This document shows positions 7,448-15,395 of a stretch of 40,363 nt of DNA, piece after piece (the first letter of the stretch is position 1; every line of letters starts with the position of its first letter). Origin of the DNA: Bacteroidota bacterium (GTDB lineage Bacteria > Bacteroidota > Bacteroidia > Chitinophagales > Chitinophagaceae); contig JAEZZY010000078.1 in the NCBI GenBank assembly GCA_023418315.1, positions 1 to 40,363 of the forward strand, given 5' to 3'. The position numbers and the translations under genes are program-made. The notes beneath the pieces were generated by a model, which was given only the letters and a program-made list of their open reading frames with translations, had not been told where the DNA came from and did no database searches.

Positions 7448-8821
7448 TTAAAACAACATTTTATACACATCTTCCACCTTATTGCACATTTTTATTTCTA
7501 TTTTATAGTGCTTGGTATCCAATCCCTTTGCATTAGCTTTAGGAATGAAGATGACATCCATACCGAGTTTATCGGCTTCGGCTATGCGCTGGTCTATACG
7601 GTTCACGGCGCGTATCTCTCCGCTTAATCCTATCTCGCCTACAAAACAAATATTGGAAGGCAATGCACGGTCTTCTAAAGAAGAAAGCAGCGCACACACT
7701 ACTGCCAGTTCCACAGAAGGGTCTTCAATCTTTAAACCACCGGCTATATTTACAAATACATCTTTACTGCCGAAATGAAAACCGCCACGCTTTTCCAATA
7801 CGGCTAAGAGCAATTGCAACCGGCGCAAATCCAAACCACTTACCGTGCGCTGCGGCGTGCCATATACCGCCTGCGAAACCAATGCTTGCACCTCTATCAT
7901 CAGCGGCCTTGCACCTTCCATAATGGCGGCAATGGCAATACCGCTCAAGGGTTCATCATGCTGCGACAATAAGATTTCCGAGGGGTTGCTCACCGGACGC
8001 ATCCCTTTCTGCACCATTTCGTAAATGCCTAATTCCGAAGTGGAACCAAAGCGATTTTTGAGCGTGCGAAGAATACGATACGCATAATGCCGGTCGCCTT
8101 CAAATTGTAAAACGGTATCCACCATGTGTTCTAAAATCTTAGGACCGGCGATGCTGCCGTCTTTGGTGATATGCCCTATGATGATGATGGGAATATTTGT
8201 CGTCTTTGCAAAACGTTGCAGCTCGGCGGCACATTCCCTCACCTGACTTACACTGCCCGCTGCGCTTTCGATATAGTTGCTCTCAAGTGTTTGGATACTG
8301 TCAATGATTAAAAGCTGCGGTCGTATCTTTTTTATTTCCTGAAAGATAGAGGTCATTTCCGTACTATTCAGCACAAATACATTTTCATTGCGCACGCCTA
8401 ATCTATCTGCACGAAGTTTTATTTGCTGTGCACTTTCTTCACCGCTTACATATAGGGTAGTCAGTCCTTTCCATAGCATAGCAGATTGCAAAAACAAAGT
8501 AGATTTCCCTATGCCCGGCTCACCGGCTACCAGTACTACCGAGCCCGGCACAATGCCGCCGCCTAATACGCGGTTGAGTTCCGAATCGGGAGTAAGCATA
8601 CGCAGTTCTTGCTGCATCGTTACTTCATCTATCTTATGGGCCTTGCGATTTTCTTTATGCTGCTCTTCCTGAAAAAATTTTTCGGGCGTGATTTTTTCAT
8701 CGCGTTGCACGATTTCTTCTGCCAATGTATTCCATGCACCGCAGGAAGGACATTTGCCCGTCCACTTAGGCGTTTCATATCCGCATTGCTGACAGAAGAA
8801 AGCTGTTTTTACCTTAGCCAT
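7448..8821 (-). CDS. radA: DNA repair protein RadA
   Basis: A RecA-like ATPase that aids branch migration and recombination intermediate processing. 457 residues, the family length. The zinc finger has C10, C13, C24, C27 (FFCQQCGYETPKWTGKCPSC). Walker A is GEPGIGKST (100-108). The signature KNRFG is at 255-259 in RTLKNRFGSTSE. The C-terminal third is the Lon-protease-like domain (VFVNIAGGLKIEDPSVELAVV). A TACCTTTT box ends 5 bases before the ATG. About 120 bases further upstream on the same strand lies a terminator-like hairpin (8950-8982), so transcripts coming from further away would probably be stopped before radA. Confidence 0.97.
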   Translation of the reverse strand: MAKVKTAFFCQQCGYETPKWTGKCPSCGAWNTLAEEIVQRDEKITPEKFFQEEQHKENRKAHKIDEVTMQQELRMLTPDSELNRVLGGGIVPGSVVLVAGEPGIGKSTLFLQSAMLWKGLTTLYVSGEESAQQIKLRADRLGVRNENVFVLNSTEMTSIFQEIKKIRPQLLIIDSIQTLESNYIESAAGSVSQVRECAAELQRFAKTTNIPIIIIGHITKDGSIAGPKILEHMVDTVLQFEGDRHYAYRILRTLKNRFGSTSELGIYEMVQKGMRPVSNPSEILLSQHDEPLSGIAIAAIMEGARPLMIEVQALVSQAVYGTPQRTVSGLDLRRLQLLLAVLEKRGGFHFGSKDVFVNIAGGLKIEDPSVELAVVCALLSSLEDRALPSNICFVGEIGLSGEIRAVNRIDQRIAEADKLGMDVIFIPKANAKGLDTKHYKIEIKMCNKVEDVYKMLF

Positions 8822-8943
8822 AGTTGAAAAGGTAAAAGTAAAGAATGAGCATTAGAGAAAGGTATAGAAAGATAAATAGAGAAAATAGGAAGCAAGAAAA
8901 ATAAAGAGAGGTTTGTACACAACTCCTTTGTTTGTGCTATATG

Positions 8944-9022
8944 AAACAAAAAAAAGAGCCACGGCAAGAATGCTGCGGCTCTACTTACTAACCCATTAAA
9001 TTCACAACTTGATACAAATGTA
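8944..9022 (-). ncRNA. Candidate small transcript or attenuator upstream of radA
   Basis: On the minus strand a perfect -7 element TACATTTG (9022-9015) would start a transcript near 9008. It would run through TTAATGGGTTAGTAAGTAG and end in the hairpin and T-run at 8982-8944, giving about 60-65 nt. A TTG at 9049-9047 lies 24 bp upstream of the -7 box, longer than the usual 19-21. The transcript would contain only a two-codon ORF (ATG GGT TAG), followed by clustered stops. It could be a small RNA or an attenuated leader of radA. This is an inference from signals only. Confidence 0.4.
8950..8982 (-). terminator. Intrinsic terminator before radA
   Basis: On the minus strand AGAGCCGCAGC, a short loop and GCCGTGGCTCT pair (with two mismatched positions), followed at once by eight T residues. 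The orientation is towards radA, so it ends a transcript that begins upstream of it. Confidence 0.72.
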
Positions 9023-9393
9023 GCATTCAGCAGCTTAGGAAAAAAGCAATTTTAAAGAAGACTTGATAATCAAATTTTATATAATTTTTAATTTTTATTC
9101 ATTAGAAAAATCAAATGACTGCAAATCAGGCTTCTTAAATAAACACGATAAATTTTAATGGGAATTAATTTTTATTTGTTGTGGAGAAAAAATATTGAAA
9201 TCCTTGATTTTTTATGGCAAATAAATACATGCGAAGCCATTATTTTACCAAAACAGCGCTTTTATAGGGGTGGCTACATGGCTTCACAGGGGTGTTTTTT
9301 GCCGCTCATTTTTCTCCGATATTTTCTCCCACAGAATCTTTACCATCTTCTTTACGTTCTGCAACCGTATTTTGCAAGCTTAAATATTGATAC

Positions 9394-11124
9394 ATGATAA
9401 CTGCCTCTGCCGATATAAAAAAAGCGCCTCGTCAATTTTTACCCGAAGATTTTACACTGACCACCTGGGAAAATATCCAATCGTATTTTGAAGAACTGAA
9501 CACCCGCGCATTAAATTCCAAACAAGATTTGTTGCAATGGCTGAAGGATGTTAGTGAACTGGAAGCGGTAATCAGCGAAGATGCTTGCTGGCGACAAATC
9601 AATATGACGCGCGACACGACGAACAAAGAGTATGAAGAAGCCTTCACCTATTTCTGCATGGAGATAGAGCCTAAGATGAAGCCTTATTTTTTTGAACTGA
9701 ATAAAAAACTGCTCGCTTCGCCGTATAAAAACGAACTGGATCATCAGGAGTTTTTCCCTTACCTGCGCAGTGTGGAAAATTCAGTAGCGCTTTATAGGGA
9801 AGAAAATGTAGCCTTACAAGCCGAAATGAGTGTGCTGGCACAGCAATATGGCGCTATTTCCGGCAAGATGACCGTAACGATAAACGACAAAGAATATACC
9901 CTGCAGCAAGCCGCACGTTTTTTACAAAACCCCGACAGAGCGCTGCGTGAAGAAGTGTTTAATAAAATAGCCGCGAGAAGATTGCAAGATAAAGAAGAAC
10001 TGAACGCTTTGTTTAATAAGCTCATCGCTTTGCGCCGGCAAGTGGCTAAGAATGCCGGATTTGATAATTACAGGGATTATAAATTCAGAGAATTAGGACG
10101 GTTTGATTATACGGTAGAAGATTGTTTTAAATTTCACGAAGCAGTGAAGCAACACATTCTTCCTTTGCAAAAAATGCTGACCGAACATCGCAAAAAACGT
10201 TTGGGATTAGAAGTGATGAAACCATGGGATACCGATGCCGAGCCTATAGGCACAGAACCACTTCAACCGTTTGAAAAAGGTAGTGAACTGACAGATAAAA
10301 CGATTGACGTATTTCATCAACTGCGGCCGTTCTTCAGCCATTGCATCGAAACCATGTCGGAAATGGAGCGATTGGATTTGGAAAGCCGCATAGGCAAAGC
10401 GCCCGGCGGTTATAATTGTCCGCTTGCGGAGACCGGAGTGCCTTTTATTTTTATGAATGCCGCAGGTACGATCGGCGATGTCATCACTATGATGCACGAA
10501 GGCGGTCATGCCGTACATTCTTTCTTATCGCATCCTTTGCAATTGAGTGCATTTAAGGAATACCCTATGGAGATAGCCGAATTGGCAAGTATGAGCATGG
10601 AGCTGTTCAGCATGGAGCATTGGAAGGTGTTTTTTGAGAATGAAGCCGAGCTGAAACGGGCACAATTAGAAGAGATGGAGCGCGTAATATCTGTGCTGCC
10701 GTGGATTGCTACGATTGATAAATTCCAACACTGGGTTTATACGAATGCAGAACATACCGATGAAGAACGCACCGAAGCATGGAAGAGTATTCTGAATGAA
10801 TTTTCTACCGGCGTGGTGGACTGGAGCGGATTTGAAGAATACCGCGCACACTTCTGGCAAAAACAACTGCATCTTTACGAAGTGCCTTTTTACTATATCG
10901 AATACGGCATTGCGCAGTTAGGAGCATTGGCTATGTGGCGGCAATACCGTAGCAATAAAGAACAAGCATTAGATAACTATATGAAGGCACTGAGCCTCGG
11001 CTACACGAAAACGCTGAAAGAATTATACGATACCGCAGGCATTCGTTTTGATCTTTCACCGGAGTATATTCATGAAATTGGCGGCTTTGTGAAGGAACGA
11101 TTGGGAGAGATGGGCGTGAAGTAA
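9394..11124 (+). CDS. M3-family oligoendopeptidase
   Basis: 576 residues. A zinc metallopeptidase of family M3 (PepF/oligoendopeptidase-F group) that cleaves short peptides in the cytoplasm; no signal peptide is present. The helical N-terminal lobe spans 1-330. The zinc site is H368-E369-G-G-H372 in ITMMHEGGHAVHSF, with the third ligand expected in YPMEIAELASMSMEL about 25 residues on. The sequence also shows the family GGYNCP region (338-343). The ATG at 9394 is chosen because the frame upstream is poor and the homologous N-terminus (FLPEDFTLTTWENI) follows directly. A hairpin terminator lies 30 bp after the stop. Confidence 0.93.
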   Translation: MITASADIKKAPRQFLPEDFTLTTWENIQSYFEELNTRALNSKQDLLQWLKDVSELEAVISEDACWRQINMTRDTTNKEYEEAFTYFCMEIEPKMKPYFFELNKKLLASPYKNELDHQEFFPYLRSVENSVALYREENVALQAEMSVLAQQYGAISGKMTVTINDKEYTLQQAARFLQNPDRALREEVFNKIAARRLQDKEELNALFNKLIALRRQVAKNAGFDNYRDYKFRELGRFDYTVEDCFKFHEAVKQHILPLQKMLTEHRKKRLGLEVMKPWDTDAEPIGTEPLQPFEKGSELTDKTIDVFHQLRPFFSHCIETMSEMERLDLESRIGKAPGGYNCPLAETGVPFIFMNAAGTIGDVITMMHEGGHAVHSFLSHPLQLSAFKEYPMEIAELASMSMELFSMEHWKVFFENEAELKRAQLEEMERVISVLPWIATIDKFQHWVYTNAEHTDEERTEAWKSILNEFSTGVVDWSGFEEYRAHFWQKQLHLYEVPFYYIEYGIAQLGALAMWRQYRSNKEQALDNYMKALSLGYTKTLKELYDTAGIRFDLSPEYIHEIGGFVKERLGEMGVK

Positions 11125-11154
11125 GGTGTACGACAAGCTATTGACTTAAAGAAA

Positions 11155-11182
11155 AAAGGCTGTTGGAAATCCAACAGCCTTT
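11155..11182. terminator. Bidirectional-looking hairpin terminator between the peptidase gene and tRNA-Leu
   Basis: AAAGGCTGTTGG and CCAACAGCCTTT pair perfectly around the loop AAAT. On the minus strand the hairpin is followed by six T residues, so it serves best as the terminator of tRNA-Leu. On the plus strand TTTATAAAA follows, which may serve the peptidase gene. Confidence 0.8.
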
Positions 11183-11210
11183 ATAAAAAATCGGGTGTTA
11201 ATCCCGTCTG

Positions 11211-11296
11211 TGCCCCAGGCGGGACTTGAACCCGCACTGACATTGCTGCCAACAGGATTTTAAGTCCTGCGCGTCTACCAATTTCGCCACCAGGGC
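11211..11296 (-). tRNA. tRNA-Leu (anticodon UAA)
   Basis: An 86-nt class II tRNA. The acceptor arms GCCCTGG and CTGGGGC pair with two G-U wobbles, followed by discriminator A. The D-arm contains the AAATTGGTAGACGC pattern. The anticodon stem-loop GCAGGACTTAAAATCCTGT gives anticodon TAA. A variable arm and T-arm (GGTTCAAGTCC) follow. CCA is not encoded. Confidence 0.96.
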
Positions 11297-11330
11297 GCCA
11301 AAATTTTAAATTACGAAGGAGGAATTTACC

Positions 11331-11362
11331 CAAATAAATTCCATTTCATAATAAAGAACAAA
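11331..11362 (-). promoter_or_regulatory. Putative promoter of tRNA-Leu
   Basis: On the minus strand TTTG (11362-11359), a 20-bp spacer and TTTATTTG (11338-11331; consensus TAnnTTTG with one mismatch) lie 34 bases before the mature tRNA 5' end. The spacing matches the Bacteroidota -33/-7 promoter. Confidence 0.45.
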
Positions 11363-11396
11363 TAAAAAATTCCATCGCGAAACTTCGGGATGGAAT
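11363..11396 (-). terminator. Intrinsic terminator after tRNA-Gly
   Basis: ATTCCATC (11369-11376) pairs with GATGGAAT (11389-11396). An inner CGAA/TTCG stem lies within. On the minus strand the hairpin runs into TTTTTT. It separates the two tRNA genes into individual transcription units. Confidence 0.8.
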
Positions 11397-11412
11397 CTCT
11401 CATTTTTTGTGG

Positions 11413-11485
11413 AGCGGAAGACGAGACTCGAACCCGCGACCCTCACCTTGGCAAGGTGATGCTCTACCAACTGAGCTACTTCCGC
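11413..11485 (-). tRNA. tRNA-Gly (anticodon GCC)
   Basis: 73 nt. Acceptor arms GCGGAAG and CTTCCGC pair perfectly, discriminator U. D-arm GCTCAGTTGGTAGAGC, anticodon stem-loop CACCTTGCCAAGGTG with anticodon GCC, T-loop GGTTCGAGTC. CCA is not encoded. Confidence 0.97.
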
Positions 11486-11511
11486 ATGTACTATAAGAAC
11501 TTTTGGGAGTG

Positions 11512-11544
11512 CAAATATATAGGCTACCGCTTCAATTATCCAAA
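11512..11544 (-). promoter_or_regulatory. Putative promoter of tRNA-Gly
   Basis: On the minus strand TTTG (11544-11541), a 21-bp spacer and TATATTTG (11519-11512) match the Bacteroidota TTTG/TAnnTTTG promoter exactly, 26 bases before the mature tRNA. Confidence 0.65.
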
Positions 11545-11601
11545 TCTGTTTCAATTTTTTTTCGACAAAACTGCTTTTTGCGCCTGCACACAGTATTTTT
11601 G

Positions 11602-12267
11602 ATGCCGGTTATGATGGGGCGAAGTATTCTGACACAAATAAAAAAAGACGCGCTCATAGAGTGGCGGCAAAAACATACGCTATATGGCGTGGTGCTTTAT
11701 GTAGGCGCTACGGTGTTTGCCGTGTATATGATGAACGGGCAACCCGAAGCAAAAACATGGAACGCATTGTTCTGGCTCACTCAGTTGTTCGTCTCGGTCA
11801 ATTCCGTAGCCAAGAGTTTTTTACAAGAGCCGCCGCACCGCTTCCGTTATTATTTCACCATTGTAGCGCCGGTAGATTTTCTGCTGGCTAAAATGATTTA
11901 CAGCATCCTGCTCATGATGGTCATCAACCTGATCAGTTGGGTATTATTTGTAGTGCTCTTAGGCTCTCCGGTGACACAGTCGGGCTTATTCGTTCTTATT
12001 TCCTGCATTGGCAGCATCAGCCTTTCCGCAGTGTTTACGTTTTTATCGGCTATAGCTGCCCGTGCCGATCAGAATGCGGCGTTGATGGCTATCCTCGGCT
12101 TTCCTATACTGATACCGGTATTGATGATGCTCAGCAATCTTTCGCTGAAAGCGGTAGCGCCCGTTTACCAACCCGGCTGGTGGACACTGGCTATGGTATT
12201 GCTTCTTTTGGATCTACTCATTGTGGTATTAGGTGTTATTTTATTTCCTTTTCTGTGGAAAGAATGA
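11602..12267 (+). CDS. ccmB: Heme exporter protein CcmB
   Basis: About 221 residues with six hydrophobic segments: the membrane subunit of the CcmAB(CD) system that supports heme delivery for cytochrome c maturation. The N-terminus ILTQIKKDALIEWRQKHT and the block WLTQLFVSVNSVAKSFLQEP are typical of CcmB. The C-terminal part has FPILIPVLMMLSN. The frame is open from 11503, but the extra N-terminal 33 residues lack CcmB character, so I start at 11602. ATG 11611 is also possible because a TATTTTTG box (11594-11601) sits just before it. ccmA is not adjacent. ccmC follows after 100 bp. Confidence 0.9.
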   Translation: MPVMMGRSILTQIKKDALIEWRQKHTLYGVVLYVGATVFAVYMMNGQPEAKTWNALFWLTQLFVSVNSVAKSFLQEPPHRFRYYFTIVAPVDFLLAKMIYSILLMMVINLISWVLFVVLLGSPVTQSGLFVLISCIGSISLSAVFTFLSAIAARADQNAALMAILGFPILIPVLMMLSNLSLKAVAPVYQPGWWTLAMVLLLLDLLIVVLGVILFPFLWKE

Positions 12268-12367
12268 TGCAGCTCCGTATTTCTGCAACGAATAGTTCAA
12301 AAGACTGTATCCTAAATTTGCTATTTGCTTTTTGCCCCTTTACCTTTACCAAAATTTTTGCACGCTG

Positions 12368-13039
12368 ATGCGTCAAACCTGGTGGAAAATATTGTGTGTG
12401 CTACTGCTGACGTACACGGTAATCGGCGGTCTTCTACTCCCTGCGCCCGCACGATACATCCTTAACGAAACAATCCGCAACCTTTACTTTCATGTGCCCA
12501 TGTGGTTTACGATGATATTGTTGTTTACCATGTCCTTTGCCTATGCTATAAAATATTTGCGCGGCGGGAATATAGAAGATGATATTCGCTCGGTTTCCTA
12601 CATAAAAGTAGGAGTAGTATTCAGCATCCTGGGTATGATTACCGGCATGGAATGGGCGCAATATACCTGGGGTGCAGCGTGGAGCAATGACCCTAAGCAA
12701 TTGGCTACAGCGGTATGTATGCTCTTGTATTTTGCTTACCTCATCCTCCGCGGCGGCATGAAAGATGAAGAAAAACGCGCCAAAATATCGGCCGTATATA
12801 ATATTTTTTCCTTTGCCCTGATGATTCCTTTACTGTTCATTTTGCCGAGAATGGTAGATTCGCTGCACCCGGGCAACGGCGGCAATCCCGGCTTTAACGC
12901 CTATGACCTCGACAGCAGTATGCGTAAGATTTTCTACCCTGCCGTAGCCGGGTGGATGCTTATGGGTATATGGATGACCAGCCTGAGAATCAGAACAGAC
13001 TTCTTACAACATAAAATGGATAGCAAATATGAAGCGTAG
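12368..13039 (+). CDS. ccmC: Cytochrome c maturation protein CcmC
   Basis: 223 residues with six membrane segments. CcmC positions heme for transfer to CcmE. The two heme-ligand histidines fit H42 in YFHVPMWF and H167 in DSLHPGNGG. The tryptophan-rich motif lies at 94-109 (MEWAQYTWGAAWSNDP, the WWD region). The start MRQTWWKIL is preferred over an upstream ATG at 12332, because the extra 12 residues do not resemble the family and a -7-like AATTTTTG ends 7 bases before it. The last 11 bases overlap ccmD. Confidence 0.93.
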   Translation: MRQTWWKILCVLLLTYTVIGGLLLPAPARYILNETIRNLYFHVPMWFTMILLFTMSFAYAIKYLRGGNIEDDIRSVSYIKVGVVFSILGMITGMEWAQYTWGAAWSNDPKQLATAVCMLLYFAYLILRGGMKDEEKRAKISAVYNIFSFALMIPLLFILPRMVDSLHPGNGGNPGFNAYDLDSSMRKIFYPAVAGWMLMGIWMTSLRIRTDFLQHKMDSKYEA

Positions 13040-13256
13040 CGGTTTTCTCTATTTCAAATACCTGATCGGCTTGTTCGTTTTTACCTTGCTGAATGGCATG
13101 GTACACGCGCAGGAAACCACTCCGGAAATGGCAGATGTAATGCGTAGCAACGGAAAAATATACGTGGTGGTTTTGGTATTAGCAACTATCTTTGCCGGAT
13201 TAATTATTTATCTGATTCGTTTAGACAAGAAGATCTCAAAACTTGAAAAACATTAA
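13029..13256 (+). CDS. ccmD: CcmD-like small membrane protein
   Basis: 75 residues. A hydrophobic N-terminus (signal or first anchor, 8-27), a short loop with QETTPEMADVMRSNGKIYVVV, a membrane helix (about 43-63) and a charged tail RLDKKISKLEKH. Position, overlap with ccmC and this topology fit the alternative CcmD family of Bacteroidota, which holds CcmC-heme-CcmE complexes. Sequence conservation in CcmD is low, so context carries much of the call. Confidence 0.85.
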   Translation: MKRSGFLYFKYLIGLFVFTLLNGMVHAQETTPEMADVMRSNGKIYVVVLVLATIFAGLIIYLIRLDKKISKLEKH

Positions 13257-13303
13257 CTAATCCCTCATTAATAATCATTCCTAAAATCTAATTATTCATC
13301 ATT

Positions 13304-14746
13304 ATGGTAGAAACAAATACTGCCAATTTAGTAGCGCCTCAGCAACACTACAGCTTTTTCCAAGGCGTAGAACGCAACTTCGACAAAGCAGCCGCCTATA
13401 CCCGATTCGAAACAGGCATTCTGGAACAAATCAAAGCTTGTAACTCTGTCTATCGTATGAAATTTCCGGTGCGTATAGGAGATAAAATCGAAGTGATAGA
13501 AGCTTACCGCGTACAACATTCCCATCACAAACTGCCTTGCAAAGGAGGTATCCGCTACAGCATGGACGTAAACCAGGATGAAGTAATGGCGCTGGCTGCT
13601 TTAATGACCTATAAATGTGCGATTGTGAATGTACCCTTTGGCGGTGCGAAAGGCGGCATCCGCATCAATCCTAAAAATTACTCCGTTTACGAACTCGAAA
13701 AAATCACCCGTCGTTATACTTCCGAATTAGTTAAGAAAAGCTTCATCGGCGCGGGTATAGACGTTCCTGCACCGGACTATGGTACCGGCGCTCGCGAAAT
13801 GAGCTGGATAGCCGACACCTATGCTTCCCTGAAGCCCGGCGATATTAATGCCTTAGGCTGTGTAACGGGTAAGCCCGTATCGCAAGGAGGCGTGCGCGGA
13901 CGCACAGAAGCAACCGGTCTCGGTGTTTTCTATGGCATACGCGAATTGTGCAACGTACCAGAAGACATGAAGCGCCTCGGACTTTCCACCGGCATCGAAG
14001 GCAAGCGCGTGATTGTGCAAGGATTGGGAAATGTAGGCTACCATGCCGCTAAATTCTTTTACGAAGCAGGCGCTATCATCGTAGGAATAGCCGAATACGA
14101 AGGAGGCTTATACAACCCTAAGGGGCTTGCATTAGAAGAAGTAGTAGCCCACCGTAAAGCAACAGGTTCCCTACTCAATTTCCCCGGCGCTACCAACATC
14201 CCCAACAATGCAGAAACACTGGAAATGGATTGCGACATCCTCATCCCTGCCGCTTTGGAAAATGTAATCAACGAAACCAATGCCGCACGCATCAAAGCAA
14301 AAATAATCGGCGAAGGCGCAAACGGACCGCTCACTCCCGAAGCCGATGAAATACTGAATGCTAAAGGCTGCGTGGTAGTACCTGATATGTATCTCAACGC
14401 AGGCGGCGTTACCGTTTCTTATTTTGAATGGCTGAAAAACCTGAGCCATGTACGTTTTGGTCGTATGGACAAACGTTTTGAGGAAAATCAAAATGCTTCG
14501 ATCATCAAAACCGTAGAAGGACTTACCGGAAAAGCCGTGAGTGATATAGAACGCAAACAATTGCTTCACGGACCGGATGAAGTGGATCTGGTGTACTCCG
14601 GCTTGGAAGACACAATGATCGGCTCTTACCACGAAATACGCGACAGCCTCCACAGCCTCGGCATTCAAGATATGCGCACTGCCGCTTTTGTAGTATCCAT
14701 CAACAAAGTAGGAGTAGCTTACGAAGAGCTGGGCATTTTCCCATAA
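13304..14746 (+). CDS. Glutamate dehydrogenase (Glu/Leu/Phe/Val dehydrogenase family)
   Basis: 480 residues. Oxidative deamination of glutamate to 2-oxoglutarate, or the reverse. The substrate-site lysines lie in LPCKGGIRYS (K80), MTYKCAIV (K104) and GGAKGGIR (K116). The catalytic Asp region is GIDVPAPDYGT. The nucleotide-binding motif is GLGNVG (240-245), and the second strand ends IVGIAEYEG, where the acidic residue suggests NAD preference (inference). The length is longer than 410-420-residue bacterial forms, with an extended C-terminus (380-480). It lies 47 bp after ccmD and ends at a strong terminator. Confidence 0.93.
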   Translation: MVETNTANLVAPQQHYSFFQGVERNFDKAAAYTRFETGILEQIKACNSVYRMKFPVRIGDKIEVIEAYRVQHSHHKLPCKGGIRYSMDVNQDEVMALAALMTYKCAIVNVPFGGAKGGIRINPKNYSVYELEKITRRYTSELVKKSFIGAGIDVPAPDYGTGAREMSWIADTYASLKPGDINALGCVTGKPVSQGGVRGRTEATGLGVFYGIRELCNVPEDMKRLGLSTGIEGKRVIVQGLGNVGYHAAKFFYEAGAIIVGIAEYEGGLYNPKGLALEEVVAHRKATGSLLNFPGATNIPNNAETLEMDCDILIPAALENVINETNAARIKAKIIGEGANGPLTPEADEILNAKGCVVVPDMYLNAGGVTVSYFEWLKNLSHVRFGRMDKRFEENQNASIIKTVEGLTGKAVSDIERKQLLHGPDEVDLVYSGLEDTMIGSYHEIRDSLHSLGIQDMRTAAFVVSINKVGVAYEELGIFP

Positions 14747-14772
14747 TCATACCTTTTTTAACTATTTATAGG

Positions 14773-14802
14773 AAAACCGCTTTTTCGAAGGCGGTTTTTT
14801 TA
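14773..14802 (+). terminator. Intrinsic terminator after glutamate dehydrogenase
   Basis: AAAACCGC and GCGGTTTT form the stem, ending in a seven-T run, 26 bases after the stop codon. Confidence 0.88.
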
Positions 14803-14848
14803 TAGCACCTATTCCGGCGGCATAACACCTGCATTACTGCCAAAAGTT

Positions 14849-14879
14849 TTTGTATATTTTATAAAATCCCCTACCTTTG
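14849..14879 (+). promoter_or_regulatory. Promoter of the rpsF-rpsR-rplI operon
   Basis: TTTG (14849-14852), a 19-bp spacer and TACCTTTG (14872-14879) match the Bacteroidota -33/-7 consensus fully. The start of transcription is expected near 14886, giving a leader of about 106 nt. Confidence 0.78.
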
Positions 14880-14892
14880 CCCTCCCAAAAAA

Positions 14893-14955
14893 CATCCGGC
14901 TACCGGAAAATTGTATTGATACAATTATAACGGTATCCAGCGTTGCTGCCGGATG
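14893..14955 (+). promoter_or_regulatory. Structured rpsF leader, candidate S6:S18 autoregulatory RNA
   Basis: Nested stems are visible: CATCCGGC (14893-14900) with GCCGGATG (14948-14955), TACCG (14901-14905) with CGGTA (14931-14935), and AATTGTA (14909-14915) with TACAATT (14920-14926). A CCG lies in the inner part (14903-14905). rpsF leaders that bind the S6:S18 complex through a conserved CCG element are known across bacteria. The position ahead of rpsF fits, but the exact match to that motif was not computed. Confidence 0.65.
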
Positions 14956-14991
14956 ATGCGGGAAAATTAATTTTTTAAACAATAAACATTT

Positions 14992-15372
14992 ATGGCAACA
15001 AAAAATCTTCAAAGCTATGAGCTGATGATGATCTTCACGCCGGTACTGGCAGAAGAAGACTTCAAGAACGCTCAGAAAAAAGTAACCGATTTCATCAAGG
15101 AAAATGGTGGTGAAATGGTTCATTCCAACGCATGGGGGCTTCGCTCTTTAGCTTATCCCATCGCTAAAAAAACAACCGGTCTTTATTGGGTAGCCGAATA
15201 CAACGCCCCTGCCGATGTAAACGCTAAGCTGGAAATTCAGATGAACCGTGATGAAAACATCATGCGCCACATGATTACCCGCTTAGATAAATATGCGGTA
15301 GAATACAATACCAAAAAGCGCAATAAGACTACTGAATCTAAAACCGAAAATGCAGCTGTAGCCGCTAATTAA
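14992..15372 (+). CDS. rpsF: 30S ribosomal protein S6
   Basis: 126 residues. S6 binds S18 on the platform of the small subunit. The N-terminal YELMMIFTPVLAEEDF, the central GLRSLAYPIAKKTTGLYWVAEY and the MRHMITRLDKYAVEY end are characteristic. A Lys/Thr-rich tail (107-126) extends past the folded domain. First gene of rpsF-rpsR-rplI, with a structured leader. Confidence 0.97.
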   Translation: MATKNLQSYELMMIFTPVLAEEDFKNAQKKVTDFIKENGGEMVHSNAWGLRSLAYPIAKKTTGLYWVAEYNAPADVNAKLEIQMNRDENIMRHMITRLDKYAVEYNTKKRNKTTESKTENAAVAAN

Positions 15373-15395
15373 TCACCTTTTAAAACATCAAAAAA

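Larger units (their letters stand above)
8822..9393. other. 572-bp intergenic region between radA and the M3 peptidase gene
   Basis: A+T-rich, with no convincing gene. It contains the radA leader, a minus-strand terminator hairpin (8950-8982) with a possible short transcription unit in front of it, and on the plus strand an 8-bp inverted repeat GAAGCCAT/ATGGCTTC (9233-9240 and 9278-9285) followed by a T-run. A 79-codon ORF starting at 9158 has no sensible composition and runs into the peptidase start; I do not accept it as a gene. Confidence 0.7.

Noticed and set aside
9158..9397. 79-codon plus-strand frame before the M3 peptidase
   Set aside because: The composition is that of A/T-rich noncoding DNA, it overlaps the peptidase start and has no motif.
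11306..11602. Open frames over the tRNA genes
   Set aside because: They translate tRNA sequence and terminators; the tRNAs fold completely.
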